Counted from the stretch's first letter, positions 1 through 25,473 are shown. The stretch: DNA of 64,000 nucleotides from Nyssa sinensis (GCA_008638375.1 CM018031.1:10754062-10818061), one strand, 5' to 3'. Program-made: numbers and translations. Notes: a model not told the origin generated them from the sequence alone.

Positions 1-23
1 GTTTTTTGTTTGCATGTTACAAG

Positions 24-578
24 GAGCTTCGTGGAATTATAAAAGGCTCTGGCTATCTTTGTGGGTGTCAATCATGTAATTACTCCAAGGTAGGCCACTC
101 ATTTGTTTGTGTATTTGTCTTGATTCTCTGGACTTAGCTGATGAATCAAATGGTTTGGGCTAGGTACTTAATGCTTATGAGTTTGAGCGTCATGCTGGTT
201 CCAAAACAAAACACCCAAACAATCACATATACTTTGAAAATGGAAAAACTATTTACCAGATAGTCCAGGAGTTAAGGAGCACCCCGGAGAGTTTGTTATT
301 TGATGCAATTCAAACTGTGACTGGGTCACCAATCAATCAAAAATCATTCCGTGCTTGGAAAGGTAATGGAAATTGTGGTTGAGTTTATACTTTTTTTAGT
401 TATTTGTGAAGGTTAAATTCCCTCTCATCAGTTGTCACCAAAATAAATAAATAATGTTAATCTCTCTCTCTCTCTGACGAACTTTCCCTGAATTCAAAGT
501 ACCAATGGTAGTAATGATTTCCCTGCTTATTCTCTATCAATTTCTTCTTCAGAATCATTTCAAGCAGCGAACTCGTGA
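24..578 (+). CDS. 3' end of TDBD-domain protein gene (partial)
   Basis: Last exons of a gene running in from the left. Exon 24-89 (acceptor position approximate) encodes GSGYLCGCQSCNYSK and ends at a GT donor. Exon 164-362 follows a TAG acceptor and encodes VLNAYEFERHAG, then HPNNHIYFENGKTIYQIVQE. The exon from 553 follows a pyrimidine-rich CAG acceptor. The paired Cys residues, the FExHAG motif and the 'hIYFENG' strand are the hallmark of the Tify-domain-binding domain (TDBD), found in plant nuclear proteins often paired with PHD fingers. The closest family I recall is the small Arabidopsis group around AT5G13660/AT5G59830, without a known biochemical role. With the obvious splice sites the frame stops at 576-578 (TGA). 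A second, very coding-looking frame (RTRELQRIYGKEELNL) runs past it to a TAA at 616-618, so alternative splicing or a small frameshift is possible. Family assignment is confident; the exact C terminus is not. Confidence 0.8.
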
Positions 579-618
579 ACTTCAGCGTATCTATGGAAAG
601 GAAGAGCTGAATCTATAA

Positions 619-989
619 GAGCGGTACTCTTAACTAGCTTCGGATCAAAATGTAAGATAGGTTATCTCTTCAATATGTATAGAAGCAAATAATTTTCATA
701 AATTATATTCTCTCTATGAGATGCTGTTTGGTATGGAGAAACTGGTGCTTTCTGTAATTTTGGTGCACAACCAATATGAAAAATTGAAATTGTCCTAATG
801 GTTCTTTAGGGATGAGTTGTTTTCATAGACATTGGGTAACTTAACTAGAAAGAGGAAAGGAGAGCATTCTCCTATGCATTGCAGGGACCTGACATCTTCA
901 ATGTGCATAGAAGCAAATATTTAATTTTGGTGAATTATGTTTCATACCGACAATCTGATGCCTTTCTCTAATTTTGATGCACAATCAGT
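619..989. other. 3' UTR / flank of the TDBD gene
   Basis: AT-rich DNA after the last exon. No coding signal seen. Probably 3' UTR for some distance, but no unambiguous polyadenylation site can be fixed by eye. Confidence 0.4.
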
Positions 990-1305
990 TAGGGTTGTAA
1001 AATGAGTCAAGTTATTCAAGCTTAGTTCGGTTTGCAGCTCATTCGAGATCAGCTCTCAAGATAAACAAACCAAGCTTGAATATATTTTGAGGCTTATTAA
1101 TTTTATCAAGTTCTGTTCAAGCCAAGAGTAGTTTAATTCTATAAAAAAATTAAGTTATTCGAACTCGATTCATGATTGACTTGTTCAAGATCGGTTCAAA
1201 AAATTAATAAGTTAAGTTTAAACACAATTTGAAAATCGTTTATTTTAGCAAGTCAAATTCGAATTACTCACTGCTCGGCTCAATTCATTTACAGTCGTAC
1301 AACTA
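990..1305. mobile_element. MITE-like repeat with subterminal inverted ends
   Basis: The left end starts TTAGGGTTGTAAAATGAG and the right end reads ATTTACAGTCGTACAACTAG, whose reverse complement resembles the left end with one small gap. The interior is rich in alternating CAAGCTTG, TCGAAC and GAGCTC-like words and has no ORF. Similar words recur at 21.84-22.0 kb and 22.6-22.76 kb. This fits a degenerate non-autonomous DNA transposon (hAT-type by its ends). No clean target duplication was seen. Confidence 0.45.
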
Positions 1306-3399
1306 GTTTGATGTGACATTCAAAACTATCCTTTATGTTTTATTAATGGTTGGTTTCTTGGCGGACCTTTTGTTTGTTACGTTTTAAGAGGAATTGTTTA
1401 TGGTCAAGGATGCCCAGTAAAACTATTTTGTAGGTATTGGGAAAGCTTTTGCAGTTTTTATATTGCTTTATGTAATTTAGAAGAGAAAACTTTTGTTTTA
1501 ATTTGATGGTAGTCAGTTCCACCCACTTTTTTCCAGGGAATTAGATTGTGTATTTGTTAACCTTTGAAACTGCTGTTGTATGAATTGAGTTCAATAAGGA
1601 AGTGTTTATTCATTGCAACAATTGGAGTCGGAGAGGAAGAAACACTGGAAAAACAAGTTGGAGGGTTATATTATGTTGCACCTGTTAGTTTTTTAGGGTA
1701 AATACTGTAAATGAGTTGCATAGTTGGAACAGCCAAATCTTGCCAGGACATCTTGGAAGTGAAAGTGGCTTAATTGAACGCTGTGTCTGAAGGAACAAGT
1801 GAGAGTTCACTTGCCTTGAAATTCCCCTATGTTTTAAATTGTAGTAATTCACCCCCGCCTAACCTAACACAACCCGCCTGCCACTAAAACTGCTTGTTCA
1901 CATCATTTAAAAATAAAAAGGTGGCATTGAAAAATTATTCAATGGTTGTATCTCAATAGCTAAATGATTAGTCATACGGTGCATATATTACTGTTGTAGA
2001 TGTGATATATTACTCAATCCAACCTTGTATATTGTTACAAATGTGATACTTAGACTGACTCTTGAAACTATTAACTAATTACTCTGGGGCATTGGTACAA
2101 GAATTTTGTTACTGTAGAGTCTAGTTCGAAGAGAGTTAGATATAGAAAAATTATTGAATAGACCCGTATCAATGGTCCTAACAATTAGATAATAAGTTAC
2201 ATGTACATGTATAATATATTATTACAGACGTGATTCTCAATCTGATTGACGAAATTACCAAATAACTGTTCTTAAATATATGAAATTCTATTGTTGTAAT
2301 AAAATAATTTTACTATTACACCCAACATTAATTAATTGCTGCCACTGCTTTTTTACCGTGTCATCACAGTTTCATTGTATCAATCAACCAAAATGAACTG
2401 GTTGATTGAGCATTGGGAATCAAAAAACCTATTTTCTGGCTTTTGGTCCCCATGAGACTTTGGAGAAACTTATTAAGGTATATTTTATCTCACCCATGTA
2501 ATTTTTTTATTAATTTGGATGACCCACAAATTTTCACACTTATTTCCAAGATCTATGTAAATTTTAAAAACGACTTTTAAAAAAATATCTTTAAACCAAA
2601 AATTTTATCCAAAAATATATTTTAAAAGACTAAAAACATCTTTTGACTTAAAACGTAATACTTAATTAATATGAATTCTTTAACACTTAAAAGTTTATCT
2701 TTTCAAAAGATGGGTCTCTCCCAAAGTACATGAATCCAAAAAATAAGTATCAAAAGTACAAGTCCCACAAAAATTAATAAAAAAAAATTACACGGGGTCG
2801 AATCAAAACTTCAAGTTTAGGAGATTTATACACGTGCGATAAGAATACACACTGTTTGCGGGGGCGGGGGGAAAGGTCTTCTGAATATCGGATGAATGCG
2901 ATGTATTCATCTAAATAACATAATAGCACCCATTTTAAATTTCCAGAGAATGCAATGTGTGCATATTACATTTAGTGAAATTCAATTTAGTACAACGATG
3001 GAGAAGCGGAACGCATGCAGAGTCTCGAACCTGTGCCATGTCTTTGAAAGGAGAGGACTTTGCCTATGGAAAGTCTCCACCACAAATTCCACCAACAAAT
3101 TTCTACTCAAGAAAATTAACAGTCTGTCTACACAGGACGGATCAGCAATATATATATATATATATATATGGTAGCATATAAGGTGGCATGGACACAACAT
3201 AAGCAAGAGAATTTATAATGTAACATTAAGGAAAAACAAAGGAAAGTGCGGGAAACAATATAAATTTCGCAAATAAAATAAAACTACCTTTCACACTAAA
3301 AACAGAAGAATGACAACTAGAAAAATTACAATTTTTCTTTCATTTTTCCCCTCCCAGTGTAGCCTTCATTATGTTTCCTCCCTGCAATAATTCATTTGT
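1306..3399. other. AT-rich intergenic DNA
   Basis: No gene supported. Contains an oligo-G stretch near 2857-2873 and a TA microsatellite at about 3147-3170. The short ORFs here have no coding character. Confidence 0.5.
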
Positions 3400-15170
<11,771 letters not shown>

Positions 15171-15403
15171 TGAAGGAACTTCTTGAAAACCCAAAGAAAT
15201 ATATAATATATGTGTGTGTCTATACACCTCTCTGTATATAATCAAACAACAACTACAGCTATAATGATTGCTTCACCAGCCCTTCCACTTACATAAATGG
15301 AGCCACCCACACGAGTAGGAGGGCTGCGAACCAGCCAAAAAGATGCTGAAATATGGTTTCCTATATCAAAATCAAATTAATAAAAAGAAAAATTCGAATA
15401 AAT

Positions 15404-15440
<37 letters not shown>

Positions 15441-15634
15441 AATGGAAGAGAAAGAAGGTAATATGTTTGTTTTTACCAAATAGGAGACAGATTGATCGAT
15501 TCGCCGTCCGACTTACAAGCTCCCTACGATGGTGGCTATGATGCGCACTGCGTCTTTTACCTTCTTTAGCGTGGGTCGTTTGCCACCGCACACGGTAGCG
15601 AGCTGCACCACGAAGAGTGAGGGCCTCCGCTTAT
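15171..15634 (-). promoter_or_regulatory. RABE1 5' UTR and promoter region with GA/CT tract
   Basis: Upstream of the RABE1 ATG (15170). 15405-15438 is a GA repeat, which reads as a CT-rich tract in the transcript direction, common in plant 5' leaders. No certain TATA box or start site can be assigned. The short ORFs across the GA tract are artefacts. Confidence 0.5.
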
Positions 15635-16297
15635 GCTCCGTTTGGTGATACGAGGGATCAGAAAGTGGGAGAAATGGAAGGGAATAGAAAAGAGAATGGA
15701 GATGTGTCCTTTGAAAAGAAAGGAACGGAAGGGAAACCCTTTCCTCGTTTTAATTAAAAAAAAAGTGTATTCTCAATAATATCTTATAATCATAAAGATT
15801 TTTTTTTTATAATATTTAATATTATATTACCTTTCTTACAAGAATTATTCAAAATATTAAAAATAAATATTATTTTATTTTTATAAATAATTATACTGAA
15901 ATTTTTTTATAATATTTAATAATTATAAATATATATATATATATATATATATAATTTTTTAAAAGATAGAGAAATATTAGTCAATTAATGCAATATACAA
16001 TTATATTTTAGTCATATAACAAATTTTGTTAAAATCTTAATATCGTCAATAACAAAGTTTATACGAAATAAGAAATTTGTATATTCTTAATTGAAATAAG
16101 TCAGTATAATTTCAAAGAATATTAAAAAAAAAGTTTGCGTAATTATAACAGAACTCAAGAAAAATAATGATAATTATCCCAAAAAAAAATTAAAGGATAA
16201 AAATATTAAAAATGAAAAGAATTTATTTCTCTCCTCGTTTCCTTCCATGGAAAGGGTGCTTCCATCCCTTCATCCATTATCTCTAGCCAAACACAAA
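15635..16297. mobile_element. MITE-like inverted-repeat element upstream of RABE1
   Basis: The left end GCTCCGTTTGGTGATACGAG and the reverse complement of the right end (TTTGTGTTTGGCTAGAGATA) are related, followed on both sides by GGATGAAGGGATGG-like subterminal sequence. The interior is very AT-rich with no ORF. Fits a non-autonomous DNA transposon of about 660 bp. No target duplication was confirmed. Confidence 0.5.
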
Positions 16298-17640
16298 TAT
16301 TGCATTTGAATTGAGTGAGAAAAAGAGAGAGAGAAAAAAAAAAAAAAAAGATGAATAGTTTATATCGTAAATGAAGAAGGAAGAGAGTAAAAAGATAGGT
16401 CTTTAACCCCTCGATCCTCTGTTTTTTTTTTCCAAAAGTGAGAGTAAATGGAGGATAAAAAGTTAGTAGTTAATCGTTTTATCCTAATTTTTATAATAAA
16501 TTTTTATTTTTTTTACTTCATTGCCTTTGCCACCAATCTTTTTTTTTTTTTCTCTCTATTACTCAATATCATATTCTCTCCTAATTATCCAACGTCCTCT
16601 AAATTTTGACTCTTTCCTTTTCTTTTCTCACACCCTTCCTTCCACTTTTCTCGCAATCATACATAACATTAGTTCATTTCTGACCCCACCCACATCAATA
16701 AGAAAATCCAGGTGTTCATGGCAGCAATACAACTATCAATAAAATGATGATAAAAGATGATCAATGATGAACAATGTTATTTAAGTTCAAATTTTAACTA
16801 TTAGATAGATTATGAATTTTCATTTTCATTTATTTTAATCATTTTATTTATAGCTTTTATACTATCAAATGATAAAAAAAAAACAATATCTCGTATAAAA
16901 AGATCGAGTGAACAGTAACTAAATGACTTGTCTCTTGAGATTGTCAAGTCGAAACTCAGCAAATGTTACTCTCTTTTAGGAAATTTTATACGGGATACTG
17001 CTCCGACTTTAATCGGATCTTCCGCTAGTGAATAATGAGATTGATCTCTAAATTAGTCGACCCGAAAATTGGATACCGAATTATAAAAAAAAAAAACAAA
17101 ACAAAACAAAACAAAAATTACCTTATGCCAAATTTGATTGAATTTTAGGGCATCTAAAAATTATGCAACTACTTGCTCATTATAGGAGAGAAAAGTTGAG
17201 TTTTATCTCAAATTTCAGGATTTAATAATATAGTTTTAAATTTTATTTTTTTTCTCAAACCCACGTGTCTAACCGGAAAAAAAAAATAGAAAAGAAAATC
17301 CTCTTTAACAAATTTGCTGAGAATATTGGTTAAATTTAAAACTTTATAAAAAAACACGTGAATAAAGTTAAAACCTTGAAAGAGTTGGGCATCTGAGCTG
17401 GCATCCTATTCATCCCTTGATTTCAAATCATTGAATAACAGTTGTCAGATGGTAAGGAAACAAAGAAAACATAAGTGGTTACAACTCAAAATGTATAAGT
17501 CATACAATGATTAAAATTGTGCATCAACTGGTCGATTGATTTTAGGATAATTTTTTTAAAAAAAAAAAAAAAATTGTACCAAAAAGCATCCTAAATGATA
17601 TGACATAAAATTATTGATACAAAAAATTGAGACATTTTTT
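16298..17640. other. AT-rich intergenic DNA
   Basis: No gene. Includes poly-A/T tracts and, at about 16984-17085, one member of a dispersed repeat pair (see the entry at 32942). Confidence 0.5.
16984..17085 (-). repeat. Dispersed ~100-bp repeat, copy 1
   Basis: The reverse complement reads TCGGTATCCAATTTTCGGGT... ATTCACTAGCGGAAGATCCG..., matching 32942-33045 in order and spacing with many substitutions. Probably the degenerate end of an interspersed element. Confidence 0.6.
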
Positions 17641-17819
17641 ACTTTAATGTTAAAATGTTGCTCTTAACAAACTATGCATTGTTTGGTAGCATGACAGTTA
17701 ATATCCTTGGTTATGGTCATTATCTGGCATGTTTTATGCAATTGATATGATGCATATGTGTGGATCTGTGGTGGCTCATCATGTCACTTTTAAGTCAAAT
17801 GTATAATCGGCAACAAGGA

Positions 17820-18790
17820 CTAGGAAGAAGTTTGGGGTGGACAGGTGTTAGCCCCTCGAATGGTTGACACGGTCAAGGTATTGGTGAGCCTCAGCCAATG
17901 CCAAAGCCAAGGTGGGGGTGGCTTGTCATAGGCGCCCTTACTTGAAGATTGAGTTGTCTTGGAATTATATTCTGGACTTGAAATTACATTCATGAGTGGA
18001 ATGGCATTCAGGAGTGGAAATGACATTCCAGGGTTAGGTTGTCTTAAAGGATTTTTGACTTGGCACAGTTGAACGCACGACTTCGGCAACGAAGGGTTAA
18101 GGCAATGCCTTTGGTGAACAATTTGGCGCATGGATTGCCTTTGGCAAGGCAAATGCGCACGGGTGGAAGAACTGGTTGTGCAAGGGGTTGTGTCTACTCC
18201 GGTCAGGTTGACAAATCTTCATAAGACATATATAGGGGACAGTACCCCCTTGAGGCGCCCATGGGCGAGTTGCCCATGCGGCTTGAGACCTTGGCACCTT
18301 CGGGGCAAGGCGTGTTGCTATTGAAAGCTGGTGGTCCAACCACCATCACCAAGAGTGGCGGCACATGGTGGCAATGTTCGACAAACAAGGCCGAACCATG
18401 AGTAGGCATGGTTTGGCAATGAGGGCTGACATGGAAGCATCGGTGGGACCAAGTGAGGCGCTGATGCAAGGCAGCAGCACATGCGGCGGCAGTGCTAGAC
18501 TGGCGGAATCCAAGTCCGTCTAGGCAAAGGAAACCGTGTGATGTGCTGGCGCAATCCAAGTCCGTCTAGGAAAAGGAAAGTGCAATCTAAGTCCGTCTAA
18601 AAAAAGGAAATCGTGTGATATGCTGACGCAATCCTAGTCCGTCTAAGAAAAGGAAACCGTGTGAGAGTTTGCCTATAAATACAATGTAAGAGGAGGGGCG
18701 GAGACAAAATAGAAGAGAGCGTGTTCTCTTGTCTCGCAACCCTTAGGCCTTGTATTCGTTTGAGAGTATTGTGAATAAAAGACTTGCCTT
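17820..18790 (+). mobile_element. GC-rich LTR-like / promoter-like block (possible solo LTR)
   Basis: This block is markedly more GC-rich than its surroundings. It ends in an ordered set of signals: four tandem copies of a 40-45 bp motif (18502-18665), TATAAATAC at about 18674, about 100 bp of likely transcribed leader, then AATAAAAG near 18775. That order (repeated U3 motifs, TATA, short R, poly-A signal) is typical of an LTR. No matching second copy, primer-binding site or target duplication was found in the window, so this is an inference. The overlapping short ORFs on both strands here are not supported as genes. Confidence 0.4.
18502..18665 (+). repeat. Four tandem copies of a 40-45 bp motif
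   Basis: Copies start near 18502, 18548, 18580 and 18626. Each contains AAGTCCGTCTA (or TAGTCCGTCTA) followed by an A-rich AAAGGAAA and, in three of four, CGTGTGA. The second copy is shortened. They lie directly upstream of a TATA box, as enhancer repeats do in LTR U3 regions. Confidence 0.8.
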
Positions 18791-18814
18791 TGGAAAGAAA
18801 AAAAAAACAAATTT

Positions 18815-18881
18815 GCTATATGTATATATATATATAGAGAGAGAGAGAGGGAGACAGAGAGAGAGAGAGAGAGAGAGAGAT
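18815..18881. repeat. TA then GA microsatellite
   Basis: TATATATATATA followed by an interrupted GA array. Confidence 0.85.
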
Positions 18882-20659
18882 TATTGCTAATTATTCCATT
18901 TGAATAAAATATGATCCATACTAACTGATTTCATAATCCACCATAATATACATTGCCTGCTTTGTGCAAGATACACACAGGTGATGGAATCGAAAGGTGT
19001 GACACTAATTAGGCAAATTATGCTAGCTGACCCACTTCATGAGGATTCATTGGAGATACATAACCACCATAGAGATTCACCCCTTCCCTTTGATACTTTT
19101 TATCAAACATGTATCCGGCGGTTCCACCATCCAGATCTCTTCATCTCCCGGCTATACAATGTAATATCAACTGTATTACCAAAATCAGCCATGTCCACTG
19201 CTCTTGAGGCTCTCTCCCTCGGCAATCAAGTCCCAAAAACCATCCAATGAAAATGCACTAGTGCATGGAATGAATCTTATTCTGCCCACTGGTTTTGCGA
19301 GACCAACGATCACCTTTGCCTCACACAGCTCCAATTCCTCCTCTATACTCACTCACTAGCCACAAAACCACCATACGCAGGCAAGTCTAAAGTTGCCATC
19401 AGGTCACACCACAGTGGCCATCACAACACCCCGGCGACTAAAAAATGGAGATGTCATCCTCTACATACAATCTTCATTCCTATTGCCCCAAATCATCCAT
19501 GTCATCACACCCCAAACTTCCATTTCATCTCCATCTAAAATGGAACCTCTCTCCAAACCACTAGCAAAAATCAGCAAAGCAACAAGAAGAACTTCGTGAA
19601 AATCAAACCGAAGCCTTTTAGTTTTAGAAGATGTCCCCGTCATACTCTTAACAACCAACACCAAAGATTCACCCCCCCAAAAAAAATATACAACACAAAG
19701 AAAGACCGTGCTAATAATTAATGGGTCATAGAATTGTCGCTAAATTTTACAAACCACCACACCCAACAAAGATTCCACAAATTTCACATTACATTTGGCA
19801 TGATTTTACCTGGAAAAACCCAAAGAGTATGTATTGAACATTCATTACTGTGAAACATTTTTTCATAATTGCAAAATTTTGAACTTTTTCGGCTAGCAAG
19901 GAACTGGCAGGATTGCAATGTTTTGACAAGTAAAATTTCCATTTTGATTAGCAAGTGTGCCTCAATGTAAATGGACCAACATAAGCATCTCAAGATTCCC
20001 CATCAAAGGCAAAGATGAGCTGAGGGCCACCCCAAACCCATTAACTACTCTGGCAAAGCAGGAATTTGATCTCGTATCCAATACCACAAACTTGTTTGTC
20101 TGACAAATTATATACCAGGAGTCATCAAGGCTATTACAGATGTTCAAGGATAGACCAAAAATGCAGTTGGCTTTCCAAGATTGGTCAAAAACTAGGTTGC
20201 ACAGTAGTGCAGAGAGACATGATTGGCCTTGATCTCTGTGGAACACAGGAATCATGTTTGGGTAAGCAAGGGCAGTAACTGATAATGTATAGCTTTACGC
20301 TGCGTATACAAAATGGTAATGTTCTCAAGCATTCTGATTATGGCAACTCAACGTATAAAAAAGTTGGGATTTTCCAAACAGCACAGCTCACCTTTCTTTT
20401 ATCAATGAGATCCAAAACAAGAGGGTTCTAGGTGAGACTTCATTACATTTTAAAAAAAAAAAAACCACTGTAAAAGCGGAAGATTATAGCAACTAACAAT
20501 CCTAAATGTTTATAAAGGATAGTATTAAGTAATAACCGAAGTAAAAGGAATTCCAAATCGCAAATGAAAAACTCCAACATAGAACATAGTTCTCCAACGA
20601 AATAAAAGGTACACAGCACTACGCCAAAAATTCCAAAAACAATCTTTCAAAAACTCTGC
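18882..20659. other. Intergenic DNA with unassigned moderately GC segment
   Basis: 18970-19650 is less AT-rich than its neighbours and carries open stretches on both strands (for example 18981-19250 on +, 19461-19664 on -). I recognise no domain in any of them and none extends across the segment. It could be a decayed gene. The last few hundred bases before 20660 are the probable 3' UTR of RPS15A. Confidence 0.4.
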
Positions 20660-21513
<854 letters not shown>

Positions 21514-22052
21514 TTACAGCATGTCAAATTGGTAAAAATAGCTATGTGATTCAAAAATAGTCAAAACCATGGGTTAAGGAAAATGATTAACAAAATACAC
21601 TGCACTAGGATGGCAGTAAGTAAATTGCAGCCCACCTCAATTATCTAATGTTGTTTTACTTGGCAGATCAACATTTACGTTTTCCAACAAATATAACTAG
21701 AACAAAATACTACTGAAATATTGATGCAGGGAGCCCATAAAAAATAAATTGTCTTGAGTAGCACTAGACATGAATTCAATTATTCTTTCACAAGAATAAA
21801 ATGCGTCCTCATCTATATTTCTTGGTGCTGTAAAACACTGAGGCAGGGTGTAATCGAGCTGAATTGAGCAAACCACTGAGCTGATTGAGTTCAGCTTGGT
21901 TTCTTTCTGCTAAGTTCAATGTTGACTCAAGCTCAGTCAGAAATCTACTTATTGAGTTTGAGTTCACCTATGAATGTTAATGAGCTACCCGTGTCAGACT
22001 CGGCTATGATCGATTGGAATGACAACTGCCTAACTCACCGAGGTATTATCTC

Positions 22053-22055
<3 letters not shown>

Positions 22056-22103
<48 letters not shown>
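22056..22103. repeat. TA then GA microsatellite
   Basis: About 16 TA units followed directly by about 8 GA units, inside the RPS15A leader intron. Confidence 0.9.
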
Positions 22104-23740
22104 AGCTATCCATGTCACCTCTGTATGTTAATGAGCTACTCATGTAACACTAGGCTCAAACCTACAAGACCTGGCAGATTTGAAAAAATAAAAATAAGTA
22201 AATAAAAAGAAGTACAAGCTATCTGATACTTCATGTCAACAATTGATTGGAAGGACGAGCGTCCAACTCAGGAAAGTACTCTCACTCCCCCTCCCTCCCC
22301 CCCAAAAAAATAAAAATAAAAATAATAATAATAAAAAAGTACACAATCATCTCAGAAGTAGAAATCAGAACCTTAATTGTTTTTGCTATGAATTGATTGC
22401 ATCACATGCAAGAACATAGGGTATATTGAGTGACATAGGTGAGTAGAGGAGACTAGTATGACCCATATGTTTTTCATATAGAAGACGCAAATTCATTGGT
22501 GGTGAAGTGATCTGTACGACCCAAGTGCTCCCAAAACTGGATATGCACCATCACAGCCTTTCTGAAATATGACAGGATAGAAGCAGCCTTAAGATTCTAT
22601 AGAAATTACACTGCAGGCTGATGAACCAACTGAACCATTTTTGAGTTGAGCTTGGCAATACAGTTCAAACCTGCCTACCAGTTCAATGAACAAGCTGTTA
22701 AATGAGCCTAGCTCAAGCTTATCACAAGAGGCTCAAACTCTTTACATGAAAATCAAACTTCAAGTTGCAATTGCTAAAAGGACATCTAAAAAGCATATGA
22801 CCAATTTAGGTATAATGATCATATTTCATTCATCTAGAAGTGGACTGCAATTCCATGAGATGATGTCGGACAAAATGGGGGCCTCATTAATTTAAATATA
22901 GCTTCCAGTAGTATCGCAAGATATGGATGGTCAGACTAAATAAAGTTGTCCTAAAAATACAAATGAGTGACCATGAAACAATGCCAACAAACGGAGGAAT
23001 ATCATAAAAGAAACCAAACCACTAAAAGTCCAACCAGAACTACATTTTTTCTTGACACACGCACGTGTAGAAGTTCCTATGCATGGTCACACAAAATTCA
23101 TATTCTCTTTTCAACGTTTGCTCAACAGTACAAAATTCCTAGCACGGAGTGTCACATTACTAGCAATGTCCTGTTATTGGCAAACTGACAAAAGGTCACG
23201 AGGCAAAACTGCTGAGGGGTGACAATCTAATTAGCCTATACCTGTTACAAAGGGAAAATAATCTAATTAACCTAACCAATGTTCATAGGGTGATGAACCA
23301 GTTTCAAATCAGTAGATTCAAAGCAAATTCATGGAACACGAATTGTATTTTCCATTTTTTCAAGATGCATGGTGCCCATCCTCTATATGTAAGAATTCAA
23401 CAATGGACCTCTAAAAACTTCCAAAGCCATGGCTAGATGACAATCCATCCCTCGCGGCAATGCCTATGTGGTACCTAGTCAACTACAACACGAGTTTACT
23501 CCCATATATTATGTAGGTACAAAAATCCGAAAAGAAATAGAATCACGTCTTGGTTCTCCTTGCACTGTATCTCCATTTTCAACTACCACAGCAGGTCCAA
23601 GTCCCACATCAAGTAACATATAATTAGGCCAGAGTAACCACAACCTAGACTACACCAGTATTCTTTAATCACTTCTAACCAATTTAAGGTGGAGCCTGAG
23701 CTTTTAAGTCCTCGCAGAGTAAATTTGATCTAATAATACC

Positions 23741-23858
23741 AACAAGTCCTAACTTGGTTGGTATCTTCTCCTCCTCCTTCCTCCCGTATGGGAGGTTGAA
23801 AGTTCAAATCCCCTCAAGGAGAAAAGTGCGTGCGTGTGATTTACGTGTAAAAAAAATA
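23741..23858 (+). mobile_element. SINE-like, tRNA-derived sequence
   Basis: A box-A-like AACTTGGTTGGTA (from 23751) is followed about 50 bp later by a box-B-like AGTTCAAATCCC (from 23801), then GTGCGTGTGATTTACG and an A-run. This order matches tRNA-derived plant SINEs. No flanking duplication was identified. Confidence 0.5.
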
Positions 23859-24529
23859 ATCTAATTATAATGAACACGAGCAATTTTATCTTTTTTTCTG
23901 ATCAGTGAATTTTATCTAAAACTATGTTTTTCATTGTATAACTATGATAACCAATGGATGAAAAAAATCTAACTCAAATGGAACCACTGTTCAGAATATA
24001 TTAACATTCCCAAAGTACATTTCTCTCATAAAAAATTTCAACTTTTTTATTTGTCTTCTACCTTCATGGCTTCATTTCTCTGCTGGGGTACATTCATGTA
24101 AATTGTTGGCCGGTCAGTAATCCTTCTAATCAATACATTATGTTCAGTTCTATTTTAAATTATCTTTATTGCAAAATAACTGCATGCATATATACAGACC
24201 TACATATATATATCCATCTATTAAAGGCAAAGAGAAAATTGTTTGAACATGACAGTTTTACAGGGTAAAAGAAATTGACACAATGCTCGAGACCTGGTCC
24301 TACCAAAATCCCTTCCTAATCACCGAAAAAAATGAAAAAAAAAACAAGGCACTTTTTCAACTTAACAATGTAATTGGACTCTGTAATAATGCCCAGTGGC
24401 ATTCCTGATCCCATTCCCATGATGCTGACCTATAAATTAAAAATAATTATTTTGTCTAACAATATAAGAAACAAAACATGGATAATAAAAAATAGTTAAA
24501 GCACGTGTAGGGGCCATGTTAAGGGGCCG

Positions 24530-24700
24530 AGGCGACCAAAATTAACTTTAGTATAGATAGTAAAAAAATATGATAATGTGTAGTCCAACTACGGGAATGA
24601 TGCTAAATAGAGTGGAATGATGAGACAGGATTCATTTAGCCGATCCAAAATAGTTGTGCTAAAGGCTAAGTTGAGTTGACTTATAGTGGTCATTATTTAT
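24530..24700 (+). mobile_element. LINE 3' fragment (RT C-terminal remnant)
   Basis: A broken frame reads like the C-terminal tail of plant LINE polyproteins (a W..RI/GFI..A pattern). The DNA matches 35070-35205 over most of its length, including GAATGGTGAGACAGGATTCAT-like sequence. Too decayed to code. Confidence 0.5.
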
Positions 24701-25473
24701 ATCTTAGAGCTCTAGTGAAAAAAATGAAAAATATGATGATCATAACATAAATACATCCAACTGTTTCAGATCTCATAAAAGAGAGATCATTACCAAGCAA
24801 GGGCTGTTGCTAATAGTCAGTAACCAACACAACTAAGCCTAATCAATGGACATTTTTTTATTATCACAGAAAATATGGACGTAGTTACTAAGATAATAGT
24901 TTTTTTTTTCTTTCGGAAAATGAAGTAAACTCAAATGCACTTATTGTAAATGGATACGCTGTATCCACATATCAAAATTATGAATCATTGTTTCAATCCC
25001 ATCCAAATGGCTCGCATCACATCTCTGCCCACTACCAGTTCCATATTGAACATCAATGCGTCTTTCAATATTCATTTTAGTTTGAAGCTTTTCCTAGTTT
25101 CATTTTCATCCATTTCATCCTCCCTTGAAAATGTGCTTGTGATTATTTGAAGCACGCGTAAAATCTGAAGACCAAATTTAGGAACGCATATGACAACTAA
25201 GACCAACCTCTCGCCAAACAGAAAAAATATAATAAATCATAATACAACCATCCATGATGAATAACTGATATACATATGTTTGTGTCAATAAAAATCAACA
25301 GAAATTCACATTTAATCTACACTCGGAGAAAACATAAGCTTCCTTACATAGAGAGAAAAGGAAAGAACAAATCGAGCTAAGCAAGCAGATAGAGAACAAA
25401 TCAAGCTTCACTGGTAATGGATAGAAAATATGAAGAAGAATAGATCCATGGATTGGGTGGTCTGTAGCTTTAC

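Noticed and set aside
15353..15591. ORFs with runs of Arg-Glu or Ser-Leu repeats
   Set aside because: They are translations of the GA microsatellite in the RABE1 leader.
17820..18559. Several overlapping ORFs of 60-118 codons on both strands
   Set aside because: GC-rich DNA leaves all frames open by chance. No recognisable domain, and they overlap each other and the repeat motifs.
18981..19664. ORFs of 89, 68 and 67 codons near 19 kb
   Set aside because: I could not connect them by splicing or recognise any family. Kept only as an unassigned segment.
23741..23858. A tRNA gene
   Set aside because: Box A and B like motifs exist but no cloverleaf with proper stems could be drawn. SINE-like fits better.
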